A DNA stretch of 64,000 nt from Actinoplanes campanulatus (GTDB lineage: Bacteria > Actinomycetota > Actinomycetes > Mycobacteriales > Micromonosporaceae). The position numbers were made by a program, and so were the translations under genes. Positions 25,662 to 33,292 of the stretch are shown piece after piece. The first letter of the stretch is position 1; the number at the start of each line of letters is the position of its first letter. The notes beneath the pieces were generated by a model. It made no database searches and was not told where the DNA came from. It was given only the letters and a program-made list of their open reading frames with translations. Where the stretch lies: the NCBI RefSeq assembly GCF_014647795.1, contig NZ_BMPW01000007.1, positions 124,001 through 188,000 of the forward strand. Reading direction: 5' to 3'.

Positions 25662-28297
25662 CAGAAGTCCCTCCGGAGCATGTCGATCTGTCCGGCGAGC
25701 GCGTCCGCCTGGCCGCGCAGCATGTCCGGGATCTCGTTCATCGGGCCGTCCAGCGGGAACTGGACGAGAAGTACCTGGTAGGCGCGCATCCGGTCGACGA
25801 CCGTCTGCATGTGGTCGAGGAGCTCCAGCTGGATCCGGGACAGCGAATAGTCGTTGCTGCGGTCCCAGCTGCGCCGTTCGACGATCTCGTTGTACTGGTC
25901 GCCGAGGTTGTCGACCGCGCGGGACATGGCGTTGCCGACGGCGAACGCGGCGACGCCCAGGCAGCGGCCCAGTTCCTCGGCGAGGGCCTCGCGGACCGGT
26001 TCGGGGAACTCGTCGCGCACGCGCAGGAACTCGTACGCCGGGTCGAACAGGAACCGTTTCTCCGACTCCGGACGCAGGTCCTGGTCGTCGCCGAGGCCCA
26101 TGGCCAGGTGGCCGCCGGCCTGCATGGACAGGATCAGCCGTTCGCGTGGCTCCAGGACGCCGCCGTCGAGCAGGATCTCGATCACCCCGGCCAGGCCGGC
26201 CGCCTCGCCGAAGTCGCGGTGCACCAGGTCGAGCAGCAGGTCGGCGAACCAGTCCCGCTCGCGGGCCTGCCACTCCGGGCGCGGGTCGCGCCGCCAGATC
26301 TGCGACAGCACCTCGGCCAGGTCGGAGAACGTCTCCGGCCGGTGCTCCTCGAGGATCCGGCAGCGGGTCTGGAAGTAGCGCACCATGTCGGCCTGGTTCC
26401 CGCCGGTGGCGCGGATCGCGGGGGTGGCGGCCACCCAGGACGCGTCGTTGTTGGCGCTGAACTTGAGCAGGTCGAGGAAGAAGTCGTCGTCGTCGATCCG
26501 GTCGGCGAGCCGGCCGTGCACGAGGGCGGCCAGCTCCGGCGGGTACTCGGTGACCGCGTCGTCGGCGATCCACAACCCCAGCGCCTTGATCAGTGCGCCG
26601 TTGCGCAGCCGCTGGTCGGGGGCCTCGCGGGCCAGCCGGGCCAGCGGTTCCTGCGCCGCGGCGGAGCCCTTCTCGGCGGCGATCACCGAGGCGTTCAGGG
26701 TGAGCCCGGCACGGAACCTGGCGGCCGGTCCGGTGTCGAGGGCGGCGAGGGCGCCGTCGTGGTCGCCGAGCTGCCATTTGGCGTACGCCACGAGGCTCGC
26801 GACCTCGTCGGCGAGCGGCCCGCCGCGGGTGGCCCGGCCGATCGCGCGGGCCAGCCGGACGGTTCCCTCCCAGTCGCCGTCGTAGACCAGCCGGGTGAGG
26901 CGGCACAGCCCGTACCAGGCGGCGAAGTCGGGGTGGGCCGCGCTGACGTGCTCGGGGACGGTGATCCGGCCCTGGAGGGCGGCGTCGCGCAGCAGGGGCC
27001 AGGCGGACCGGTCGGCGGCGAGCTGTTCCGGAACCTCGCCACCGCCGTCGATCAGGTCGACCAGGGCGCGGGTCTGCGGCCACAGGTCGTCGGCTTGGCC
27101 GCGGTCGCGGTCCCGGACGAAGGCAAGCAGCGCACGGTAGTGGCCGACGGCGGGGTCGGCGCCGTCGAGGGCATCGAGGGCGTCGGTGTCGCGGGCCAGG
27201 TAGTGGCGGCGGGCCTGTTCGGCGGTGAACCCGGCGGCGGCCAGTTCGTCCGGGGTGACCCGGCCCGGGTGCAGCCGGCATCGCAGGTAGGCGCCGCGGG
27301 CGGTGCCGTCGGCGTCGACCTTGGTCAGGGCGTGGGCGTCGACCAGGTCGTCGAGCAGCGCCTCGGGCAGTTCGGTGAGCAGTCCGGCGTACTGGTCGAG
27401 GTTGGTTCCGTTGAGGCCGGCGAAGTAGGCGTCGAGTGCCCGGGTGTTCGGGCCGGCGTGCGGCTCGATCGGGATGCGGCGGCGGTCCCGGATCCGCTCG
27501 GCGGCGGCCACCGCCTTCGGGACTCCGCTGGTGGCGGCGTAGGCGACGGTGAGGTGGATCAGGTCGGCACCGGCGTCCGGGTCGAGCAGGTGGCGCAGGG
27601 CGCGGGCGTCCGGGTGGGTGTCCTCGAACGGGGTGAGCTGGGCGGCGGCGTGCGCGGCGAGGCCGGTGTCGGCGAGCAGCCCGGCGGTGTGCGACAGCAG
27701 CAGCGGGATCCGGACGGCGTACCGGCCGGTGGGCAGTTTGGCGAGCCAGGCCATCATCTGGCCGAGATCGCCGCGGAGTGCCGCCTGGCGGGCCTGGTAC
27801 CAGCAGAGCTCGGTCTCGGTGAGCTTGGCCTGCGGCAGCCAGAACTGCCGGCCCAGAGCGATGGCGTCGGCCGCGGCGGCCCGGCGGCGGCCCAGGTCGC
27901 GGCCGGCCAGGTCGTCGGCGTACGTCTTGAGGCGGGCGTCGTTCCAGGACGCCTTGACGGCGCCGGTGCCGGCCGCGTGGGAGGCCGCCCAGAGCCGGCC
28001 AGCCTCGCCGATGACCGCCGGTCCGGGCACGTCGACGGGGCGCATCCGGGCGAACTCGGCGGCGCCGACGCTGTTCGGCTGGTCACCCTTGCCGAGCACG
28101 GACAGCGTGTCGCCGGTCGCGGCCACGACGATCCCGGTACGGGTGAGGAAGAGTCCGGGGAGCACCACCACCTGTCCGATGCGGGTGTCCCCGGCTGCCG
28201 GGGCGGCCAGGTCGACGCCGCATTCGGCGCAGTTCCCGGCGCCGTCGCCGGCGGTCGTCCCGCAGGCACGGCACCACCTGCCCGGGTCATCTGCCAT
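25661..28297 (-). CDS. Zinc-ribbon protein with long helical-repeat array
   Basis: 878 aa. N-terminal zinc ribbon (CRACG at ~9-13 and CAECG at ~23-27), then a small beta domain (VVVLPGLFLTRTGIVVAA). About 700 residues of helical, TPR-like repeats follow (LTETELCWYQARQAALRGDLGQMMAWLAKL and many later pairs). No catalytic motif. It overlaps the kinase gene upstream by 11 nt and the J-like gene downstream by 1 nt. Likely a scaffold that binds kinase clients or chaperone substrates. Possibly the sensor of the module; not recognised as a named family. Confidence 0.65.
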   Translation of the reverse strand: MADDPGRWCRACGTTAGDGAGNCAECGVDLAAPAAGDTRIGQVVVLPGLFLTRTGIVVAATGDTLSVLGKGDQPNSVGAAEFARMRPVDVPGPAVIGEAGRLWAASHAAGTGAVKASWNDARLKTYADDLAGRDLGRRRAAAADAIALGRQFWLPQAKLTETELCWYQARQAALRGDLGQMMAWLAKLPTGRYAVRIPLLLSHTAGLLADTGLAAHAAAQLTPFEDTHPDARALRHLLDPDAGADLIHLTVAYAATSGVPKAVAAAERIRDRRRIPIEPHAGPNTRALDAYFAGLNGTNLDQYAGLLTELPEALLDDLVDAHALTKVDADGTARGAYLRCRLHPGRVTPDELAAAGFTAEQARRHYLARDTDALDALDGADPAVGHYRALLAFVRDRDRGQADDLWPQTRALVDLIDGGGEVPEQLAADRSAWPLLRDAALQGRITVPEHVSAAHPDFAAWYGLCRLTRLVYDGDWEGTVRLARAIGRATRGGPLADEVASLVAYAKWQLGDHDGALAALDTGPAARFRAGLTLNASVIAAEKGSAAAQEPLARLAREAPDQRLRNGALIKALGLWIADDAVTEYPPELAALVHGRLADRIDDDDFFLDLLKFSANNDASWVAATPAIRATGGNQADMVRYFQTRCRILEEHRPETFSDLAEVLSQIWRRDPRPEWQARERDWFADLLLDLVHRDFGEAAGLAGVIEILLDGGVLEPRERLILSMQAGGHLAMGLGDDQDLRPESEKRFLFDPAYEFLRVRDEFPEPVREALAEELGRCLGVAAFAVGNAMSRAVDNLGDQYNEIVERRSWDRSNDYSLSRIQLELLDHMQTVVDRMRAYQVLLVQFPLDGPMNEIPDMLRGQADALAGQIDMLRRDF

Positions 28298-29423
28298 CGC
28301 GTACCCACCCCCGGCCCTCGACGAAGACGAACGATCCGGCCCGTTTGCCGTTCTCGATCGGACCGGTGCCGGTCTTCGGCGGGTCCGGCGGGCGTGGCTT
28401 CGGGACCGGCGGCTGTTGCTGTGACTGTGGTTTCGGCTGTGGTTTCGGCGCGGGCGGTCCGCCGGGCCGCATCGACTCGTACAGCTCGCGGGCGGTGGGC
28501 CGGTCGTCCGGTGCGGCGCCCATCGCGCGTTCCAGCAGTTCGGCGGCGGGCTTGCCCCAGGCGCGGCGGAAGATCCGCAGGGCGGTGTCCGGCCTGCGGT
28601 TGACCGCCTTGCCGCGCCCGTGGTCGACCACCCGGACCAGCATCAGGGCGAGCTTGTAGACGTCGGTGGCCCGGTTCTGCACGGTGGTCCGCGGCAGCAG
28701 CGTGTTGATCGACTTCTGGTCGCCGCGTTTGCGGGCGGCGCGTAGCTGCGAGGCGGCGAGCAGTGCCTCGGGCGGCTCCCAGTGCGGGGTCTGCGGCTGT
28801 CCGCCGAAGGCGCCGCGGCTGCCCTCGACCCGCGCCGCGTCCGCGTCGATGATCATCACCTGGGGCCGGGGGCCGCTCACGTCGTAGACCATGTTGCGGC
28901 CGGAGATGTCGCCGAGCACCACGTTGCGGTGGTGGGTGAGGGCGCACACCCGGGCGATCTGCACGGCGACCGCGCGGCGCTGCTCGGGGCTGGTGGCGGG
29001 CAGGCCGATGCGGGCCATGTCCTTGGTGTCGCCGAACAGCATGTCTACCTCGCGGGGCACCCGCCGCCGCTGTCCGGAGCGGGTGTGCAGGTCCTGGAAG
29101 TAGGCGGCCGGGATGAGCGGCAGGAGGATGCCGCACGCCTCGTCGCCGTCGACGACGACCCGCAACGGCCAGGTGACCAGCCTGTCCCAGGCGGCGCGCT
29201 GCTGGTCGGTCATGGCGAGCCGCCGCCGGACCAGGTCGAGCAGGCCCCGCTTGAGCGCGGGGCCGGCGATCGTCCTGGTCCGGTCCTTGTACTCCTTGTA
29301 GACCAGCGGTGGGTGGCCGGGCAGTTTGAAGCCGGGCAGCCGGTAGATCACCGCGGTGCCGCCCTTGCCCAGGTGGTCGAGCCGCCCGAGCACCCCCTTG
29401 GCGACGGTGTCCGGCTCTGTCAT
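28287..29423 (-). CDS. TerY-P type protein kinase
   Basis: 378 aa from the ATG at 29423, with GGAGG 7 nt upstream. Kinase features: Gly-rich loop LGKGGTAVIY (18-27), the VAIK-like Lys in VYKEY (K43), the catalytic loop as LGDISGRN (D172, N177) instead of HRDxxxxN, and IIDADAARVE (D193) in place of DFG. The last ~80 residues are Pro/Gln-rich (KPQPKPQSQQQPPVPKPRP) and end in a short conserved-looking tail. It forms with the PP2C and vWA genes upstream the kinase/phosphatase/vWA triad known as TerY-P in ter-type stress systems. Loss of the His in HRD and the Phe-Gly in DFG suggests an atypical kinase. Confidence 0.75.
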   Translation of the reverse strand: MTEPDTVAKGVLGRLDHLGKGGTAVIYRLPGFKLPGHPPLVYKEYKDRTRTIAGPALKRGLLDLVRRRLAMTDQQRAAWDRLVTWPLRVVVDGDEACGILLPLIPAAYFQDLHTRSGQRRRVPREVDMLFGDTKDMARIGLPATSPEQRRAVAVQIARVCALTHHRNVVLGDISGRNMVYDVSGPRPQVMIIDADAARVEGSRGAFGGQPQTPHWEPPEALLAASQLRAARKRGDQKSINTLLPRTTVQNRATDVYKLALMLVRVVDHGRGKAVNRRPDTALRIFRRAWGKPAAELLERAMGAAPDDRPTARELYESMRPGGPPAPKPQPKPQSQQQPPVPKPRPPDPPKTGTGPIENGKRAGSFVFVEGRGWVRDGR

Positions 29424-29496
29424 GCCGTCGCCTCCGCTGCGCTCCGGCGCCGCCATGACTTCAGAACTGAGCCCGATGATTCGCTCGCAAGCTCGC

Positions 29497-30417
29497 TCAT
29501 GTCGGCTCCGGGGCGACCCAGACGGCGATCACGGTGCGGTCGTCCATGAAGGTCTTGCGGTAGAAGCCGACCTGGTTGGCGAACTCGATGGTGTCCGGCG
29601 GCTCCGCCCACTGCTCGGCCAGGAACCGGCCGACCACCCCGCCGCCGCTGCCCATCGGGTCGCCGATGCCGTCGGTGATCACCGCGAGCACGTCGCCGGG
29701 CCGCAGGGTCAGCGTCACCGGCTCCGGTTCGACCTCGCGGGGCAACGGCCGGACCGCGTTGGAGGCCACCTCCTCGCCGTCGCCCTTGACGGCGGTGACC
29801 GGGCGCCAGCCCTCACCGTCGAGGATCAGCGCGGCCGAGTCACCGGCCAGCGACGCGATCACGGCCCGGTGGGTGCCGTCGGCGTCCGCCTGGGTGGCCA
29901 CTGCGAAGGCGACCGCCGTGGTGGACATGAGCGCGCGGACGTCGGCGAGGGCCGCCTCCTCGACCTTGGCGGTGTGCAGGAACTCCCGGTGGATGGCGGC
30001 GTTGACCCCGGCCACGCCGGCCGCCCAGTCCAAGGTGCCGAGGTCGGCCTCCGGGCCGGCGGCCAGCCCGTCGATCAGCTCGGCGGCGAGCTTCTCGCAG
30101 GCCAGGTCGGCGGCCCGGTGCGACATCCGGCCGTCGGACACCCCGTCGGCGACGCAGCCGACCAGCCAGTGGTCGTCGCGGGTGACGGTCACGACGTACG
30201 AGTCCTGCCGGGGTTTGCCGGTCTCCAGATGGCCGATGCCGCGCAGGCTGGCGGCCCGGTAGTCGAGCATGCCGACGCGGCCGCCGTCGAGTGTCACGTC
30301 CGGGCGGCGGCGGACCAGGACCGGGGGCACGGCCACCACGGACGGCTGGTTGCCGGCGTCGCCGACGATCCACCGCCCGTTGGGGTGCCGTGCCCAGGCG
30401 ACCTCAGTTCCAGTCAC
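29497..30417 (-). CDS. PP2C family serine/threonine phosphatase
   Basis: 306 aa. PP2C motifs in order: RQDSY (metal-binding Asp region), VADGVSD (DGxxD with metal-binding Asp), ITDGIGD, and the C-terminal DDRTVIAV (DDxT). An N-terminal extension of ~60 residues precedes the domain. It should dephosphorylate targets of the adjacent kinase. Its start lies 14 nt inside the upstream vWA gene, so the two are tightly coupled. The gap to the kinase is 73 nt, the longest in the operon. Confidence 0.85.
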   Translation of the reverse strand: MTGTEVAWARHPNGRWIVGDAGNQPSVVAVPPVLVRRRPDVTLDGGRVGMLDYRAASLRGIGHLETGKPRQDSYVVTVTRDDHWLVGCVADGVSDGRMSHRAADLACEKLAAELIDGLAAGPEADLGTLDWAAGVAGVNAAIHREFLHTAKVEEAALADVRALMSTTAVAFAVATQADADGTHRAVIASLAGDSAALILDGEGWRPVTAVKGDGEEVASNAVRPLPREVEPEPVTLTLRPGDVLAVITDGIGDPMGSGGGVVGRFLAEQWAEPPDTIEFANQVGFYRKTFMDDRTVIAVWVAPEPT

Positions 30418-31141
30418 TGTCGAGGTCCTCGTCGTCCAGCACGAAGCCGCCGGCGCTGCCCTGTTCGCTGACCGACTGGGCGGAGGCGATGACGCTGGAC
30501 AGCAGGATCTCGGCGACCTTGGTGATCGCCTTGGCCGGGTCGGCGCCGTCGCGCATCACGTAGCTGCGCATCGGCTTCTTGGATCCCTCTTTCGGGTAGA
30601 CCCACTGGTCGAGCTGGTCCTTGGTGGCGGTGCCCACGCCGAACGGGATGAGGTTGGGCCGCAGCTTGAACGACGGGTCGGTGAGGTCGTTGTAGGCGGC
30701 GACGATGTCGGACTGGTCGTCGGTCGGCTCGCCGTCGGTGATGAAGAAGACCGCCGGCCGGTACGCCTTGTAGTTGTCGCCGCGCAGCTGCGCGTAGTCC
30801 TTCTCGATCTCCTGGCGCAGCAGGCGGAACGCGGCCGCGTACGACGTGGCGCCACGCACCGTGAACTGCGGGATCGGGTTGACGTTGCGCACGTCGTCGA
30901 GCCGCAGCACGACCCGGGCGTCGTCGGAGAAGTCGACGGCGCCCAGGCGAACCACGTCGCCCAGCGTCGGCGACGCCTCGATGCCGTCGATCACGGTCGG
31001 CAGGATCTCGTTGGCCGCCTGGATCGCCGACTTGTCGCCGCCCTGCGGAACACTCATCGACAGCGAGACGTCCACGACGATGTAGAAGGGCAGGACCAGG
31101 AGCCGGTCGTCGCCGTGGGTGTCCGTCGCGGATGTGGTCAT
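30404..31141 (-). CDS. TerY-like vWA protein
   Basis: 245 aa from the ATG at 31141, preceded by GAGGAAA. The vWA domain has MIDAS D24-V-S-L-S28 (VVDVSLSMS), a second-site GATSY and FITDGEPTD as the late acidic strand. The acidic C-terminus is DDEDLDSDWN. First gene of the operon vWA, PP2C, kinase, zinc-ribbon protein, J-like, GrpE-like, Hsp70. In ter-type systems this vWA protein partners with the kinase and phosphatase and is thought to respond to metal or phosphorylation state. The shared motif at 31202-31212 reads toward it. Confidence 0.85.
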   Translation of the reverse strand: MTTSATDTHGDDRLLVLPFYIVVDVSLSMSVPQGGDKSAIQAANEILPTVIDGIEASPTLGDVVRLGAVDFSDDARVVLRLDDVRNVNPIPQFTVRGATSYAAAFRLLRQEIEKDYAQLRGDNYKAYRPAVFFITDGEPTDDQSDIVAAYNDLTDPSFKLRPNLIPFGVGTATKDQLDQWVYPKEGSKKPMRSYVMRDGADPAKAITKVAEILLSSVIASAQSVSEQGSAGGFVLDDEDLDSDWN

Positions 31142-31201
31142 CGGACTTTCCTCTCGTCCCCGGAAAACCATCAAGCGGCGGTAATCTCCGCTCGCCGTTA
31201 A

Positions 31202-31212
31202 CTGACGGACAG
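31202..31212 (-). promoter_or_regulatory. CTGTCCGTCAG motif upstream of TerY operon
   Basis: CTGACGGACAG on the plus strand, that is CTGTCCGTCAG reading toward the TerY-like gene, ~60 nt upstream of its ATG, followed by TTAAC. On the other side it touches the AGGAGG ribosome site of the divergent gene at 31224. A bound protein there could affect both directions. Confidence 0.55.
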
Positions 31213-31223
31213 GAGGAACATCG

Positions 31224-32366
31224 GTGGATGTCTCGGCCGCGACCACGGCCCTCGCGACCGCTCTGCGCTACGACCCGTCACTGGCCGGCGAGCCGGACCG
31301 GCTGGCCCGCGCCCTGGAGGATCTGCTGCCCGGCGACGAGCGGACCGTCGCCCTGCTGGTCGCCGCGGCCCGGGCCGGGGTGCCGGAGCTGCTCGCCGGC
31401 GGGCACGCCGAGCAGGCCCGCGACCGGCTCACCGGGTACGCCGGGTTCCGCCCGGAGATCGCCGCCCAGCTGCTGGCCGCCTGGTCCGGCGACGACACGG
31501 GCACGCCCGCGGAGTCACCCGGCCCGCCGGCCGCCGTGGCGCTCGGCGACGGCCCGGTGCTCGCCCTGGTGACCGGCTCCGGAGTCTTCACCGGGTCCGC
31601 CGGGGCATGGCGGCGGGTGGCGTCCCCGCCCGGCGCGACGTCGCGGGACGTGGCGCTCGCCGGCGGCCACGTCCTGTGGACCGCCCCGGGCGGCGTGTTC
31701 GCCCGCCGCCTCACCGCCGACGACCCGCGCCCTCACCACCACACCGCCGACGAGCCGCGCCCTAACGGCCATATCGACGACGAGCCGCGCATCGTGGCGA
31801 CGGCCGACCAGGTGCGCTATCCGCTGGCCGCGGTCTGCCCGGACGGCAGCACGGTCGACGTCTTCTGGACGCCGGACCGGGTGCGGATCGAGCACGCGGC
31901 CCTGCGCGATTGGGGCGGCACGTCGTCGCTCACGGTGCCGCCCGCCCCATCGGGTGAACGGCTGACCGCGCTGGCGGCGGCCACCGGCTCGGCGCGGACG
32001 GTGTGGCTCGCGGCGCTCACCGAGGCCGGCACGACGGCGTGTGCCCGCTGGGATCTGACCGCCGGCATCGGCGACTGGACGCCGGTCGATCCCCCGGCCC
32101 GGCTGGCGACGCTCACCCTGGCCGGGCGGTGGCTGCTGGCGTACACGGTGACGGGCCATCTGCTCGCCTACGACCTGGACGGCGCCCGGCAGTGGCGCAG
32201 CGTCGACCATCCGGCCGGGGTGGCCCGCTTCGCCCGCGCGCCGCACGCGATCGCCGCGACCCGCGACCTGCTCCTGGTGGCCGGCCCGTCCGGCACCTGG
32301 ACGGCGCCCCTCGACTCCCTCACCGAAGTGCCCCGCCTGGGCCCCGCGACCCTTCTGAACCTTTAA
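31224..32366 (+). CDS. Helical plus propeller-like protein, unknown
   Basis: 380 aa from the GTG at 31224, with AGGAGG 7 nt upstream. Residues ~1-90 are helical (ALRYDPSLAGEPDRLARALEDLL). Residues ~105-380 consist of short beta repeats suggestive of a beta propeller (LALVTGSGVFTGSAGAWRRV, LLVAGPSGTWTAPL). A short tandem of D(D/E)PR units (DDPRPHH, DEPRPNG, DDEPRI) lies between, ~residues 168-192. No catalytic motif. Divergent from the TerY-P operon and possibly its recognition or effector protein. Not recognised. Confidence 0.6.
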   Translation: MDVSAATTALATALRYDPSLAGEPDRLARALEDLLPGDERTVALLVAAARAGVPELLAGGHAEQARDRLTGYAGFRPEIAAQLLAAWSGDDTGTPAESPGPPAAVALGDGPVLALVTGSGVFTGSAGAWRRVASPPGATSRDVALAGGHVLWTAPGGVFARRLTADDPRPHHHTADEPRPNGHIDDEPRIVATADQVRYPLAAVCPDGSTVDVFWTPDRVRIEHAALRDWGGTSSLTVPPAPSGERLTALAAATGSARTVWLAALTEAGTTACARWDLTAGIGDWTPVDPPARLATLTLAGRWLLAYTVTGHLLAYDLDGARQWRSVDHPAGVARFARAPHAIAATRDLLLVAGPSGTWTAPLDSLTEVPRLGPATLLNL

Positions 32367-32383
32367 CCCCTTTCCTGGTACGC
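32361..32383. repeat. Left arm of imperfect inverted repeat
   Basis: CTTTAACCCCTTTCCTGGTACGC begins in the last codon of the upstream gene. Its imperfect inverted copy is at 32681-32703, differing by two single-base indels, at the end of the convergent vWA gene. A weaker relative follows the stop codon of the methyltransferase gene at 52.8 kb (TAAAACCCATTTCTTGTACGC). Confidence 0.6.
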
Positions 32384-32526
32384 GCGACCCCGTCCACTCC
32401 TTTCAGGACAGTCCCGCCCTGCCCCGCGACCTGGCTGCCCGGTCCCGCCCGTGCCGCGCCCGCCGGGCGTAGATCAGTGGTCCAGCCCCCACCCCAAAGC
32501 CCCCACCCGCAATCTTGAACGCCAAC

Positions 32527-32558
32527 CCACCGCCTCCGGTGGCCCACCGTCCAAGATC
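32527..32558 (-). repeat. 32-bp repeat copy 1 (REP-like)
   Basis: On the minus strand: GATCTTGGACG, then 4 nt, GCCACCG, 3 nt, GCGGTGG. Copy 2 lies at 32615-32646 on the plus strand with identical spacing of the three conserved blocks. The last two blocks form a small hairpin. An inverted pair like this resembles REP/BIME elements. Confidence 0.55.
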
Positions 32559-32614
32559 ACGGGCGGAAGAGGCATGCCGAACGCGCGACCCCGTGCCCAC
32601 TCGCACACCTTGGC

Positions 32615-32646
32615 GATCTTGGACGTCTTGCCACCGATTGCGGTGG
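32615..32646 (+). repeat. 32-bp repeat copy 2 (REP-like)
   Basis: GATCTTGGACG, 4 nt, GCCACCG, 3 nt, GCGGTGG, in inverted orientation to the copy at 32527-32558, 56 nt away. 25 of 32 positions are in the conserved blocks and identical. Confidence 0.55.
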
Positions 32647-32680
32647 TCGATCCGCTTCTGCGTGAGGCGGGGGCGCTTGG

Positions 32681-32703
32681 GCGTACCGGAAAGGGGGTTA
32701 AAG
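32681..32703. repeat. Right arm of imperfect inverted repeat
   Basis: GCGTACCGGAAAGGGGGTTAAAG. Its reverse complement aligns to 32361-32383 with two single-base indels. It includes the stop codon of the minus-strand vWA gene, mirroring the left arm, which includes the stop of the plus-strand gene. Confidence 0.6.
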
Positions 32704-33213
32704 GAGGGTTTCGACTAGGTCGGGCAGGTGTTCGGGGCCGTGGCGGTGGAGGGTGGCGCGGAGGCCGGCGGCGGCGAGGGCCGGCACGTGACCGGGAAGC
32801 AGGGCGTGCACGTCGGCGTCGAGGGCGGCGCGGGCGGCCAGGACGTCGGTGTCCCGGTCGGTGGGCAGCCCGTCGGCGATGATCACGACGATCGGGCGTG
32901 GTGTGGCGAAGCCGTCGGCGGCGAGCTGGTCGGTGTCGTGGGCGGTACAGCCGGCGAGCATCCGCAGCCCGGCGGCCAGGGAGCTGAAGCCGCCGGGGCG
33001 CGGTACCGGCAGGTGGTGCAGCCCGGTGACCCGGGTCAGCGGGATCAGCAGGGCGGCCTGGTCGGCGTAGGTCACCATGCCGAGCCAGGCCTGGTCGCCG
33101 CGGACACGTTCGATCCGGTCGACGACGGCCGGCAGCGCCTGGGCGGCCCGTTGGTGAAAGCCGTGCCGCACGGTAGATCCGGACACGTCCAGCAGCAGGT
33201 ATACGACAGCCAC
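32698..33213 (-). CDS. Short vWA protein divergent from BREX
   Basis: 171 aa from a GTG at 33213; the ATG frame at 33339 would add 42 residues with no beta-strand character. The first residues are already the vWA core strand (AVVYLLLDVSGS) with MIDAS D9-V-S-G-S13, then FSSL and IIADGLPTD. No Shine-Dalgarno is visible. The GTG is exactly 8 nt after GTCCGTCAG, so translation from a leaderless mRNA is likely. It lies back to back with brxA, 79 nt between the starts, and may be a regulator or accessory of BREX. Confidence 0.75.
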   Translation of the reverse strand: MAVVYLLLDVSGSTVRHGFHQRAAQALPAVVDRIERVRGDQAWLGMVTYADQAALLIPLTRVTGLHHLPVPRPGGFSSLAAGLRMLAGCTAHDTDQLAADGFATPRPIVVIIADGLPTDRDTDVLAARAALDADVHALLPGHVPALAAAGLRATLHRHGPEHLPDLVETLL

Positions 33214-33221
33214 GTCAAGAC

Positions 33222-33230
33222 CTGACGGAC
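33222..33230 (-). promoter_or_regulatory. GTCCGTCAG motif in vWA/BREX divergent region
   Basis: CTGACGGAC on the plus strand: a 9-base core match to the 11-base motif, reading toward the vWA gene and ending 8 nt before its GTG. The same 79-nt gap must also hold the brxA promoter. A TAAGGT at 33239-33244 could be its -10 element, with no clear -35. Confidence 0.5.
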
Positions 33231-33292
33231 CGGCGAGATAAGGTCGACCCTGGCCTGGCGACGAGGGTTTCCGCCGGTGGAAGGAGGGGCCG

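Larger units (their letters stand above)
32367..32697. other. 331-base geneless stretch with repeats
   Basis: No convincing gene on either strand. It holds the two arms of an imperfect inverted repeat at its ends, an inverted pair of a 32-bp element, and a short direct repeat (ACGCGCGACCCCGT near 32379 and at 32581) that resembles the sequence next to the left arm. Composition is C-rich at the left (CCCCACCCC). It may be a decayed small mobile or REP-like element, or a structured convergent 3' region. Confidence 0.5.

Noticed and set aside
29463-29497. Repetitive GCTCGC/GCGAGC sequence between PP2C and kinase genes
   Set aside because: It does not form a clear hairpin or tandem array and no second copy was noticed in the window.
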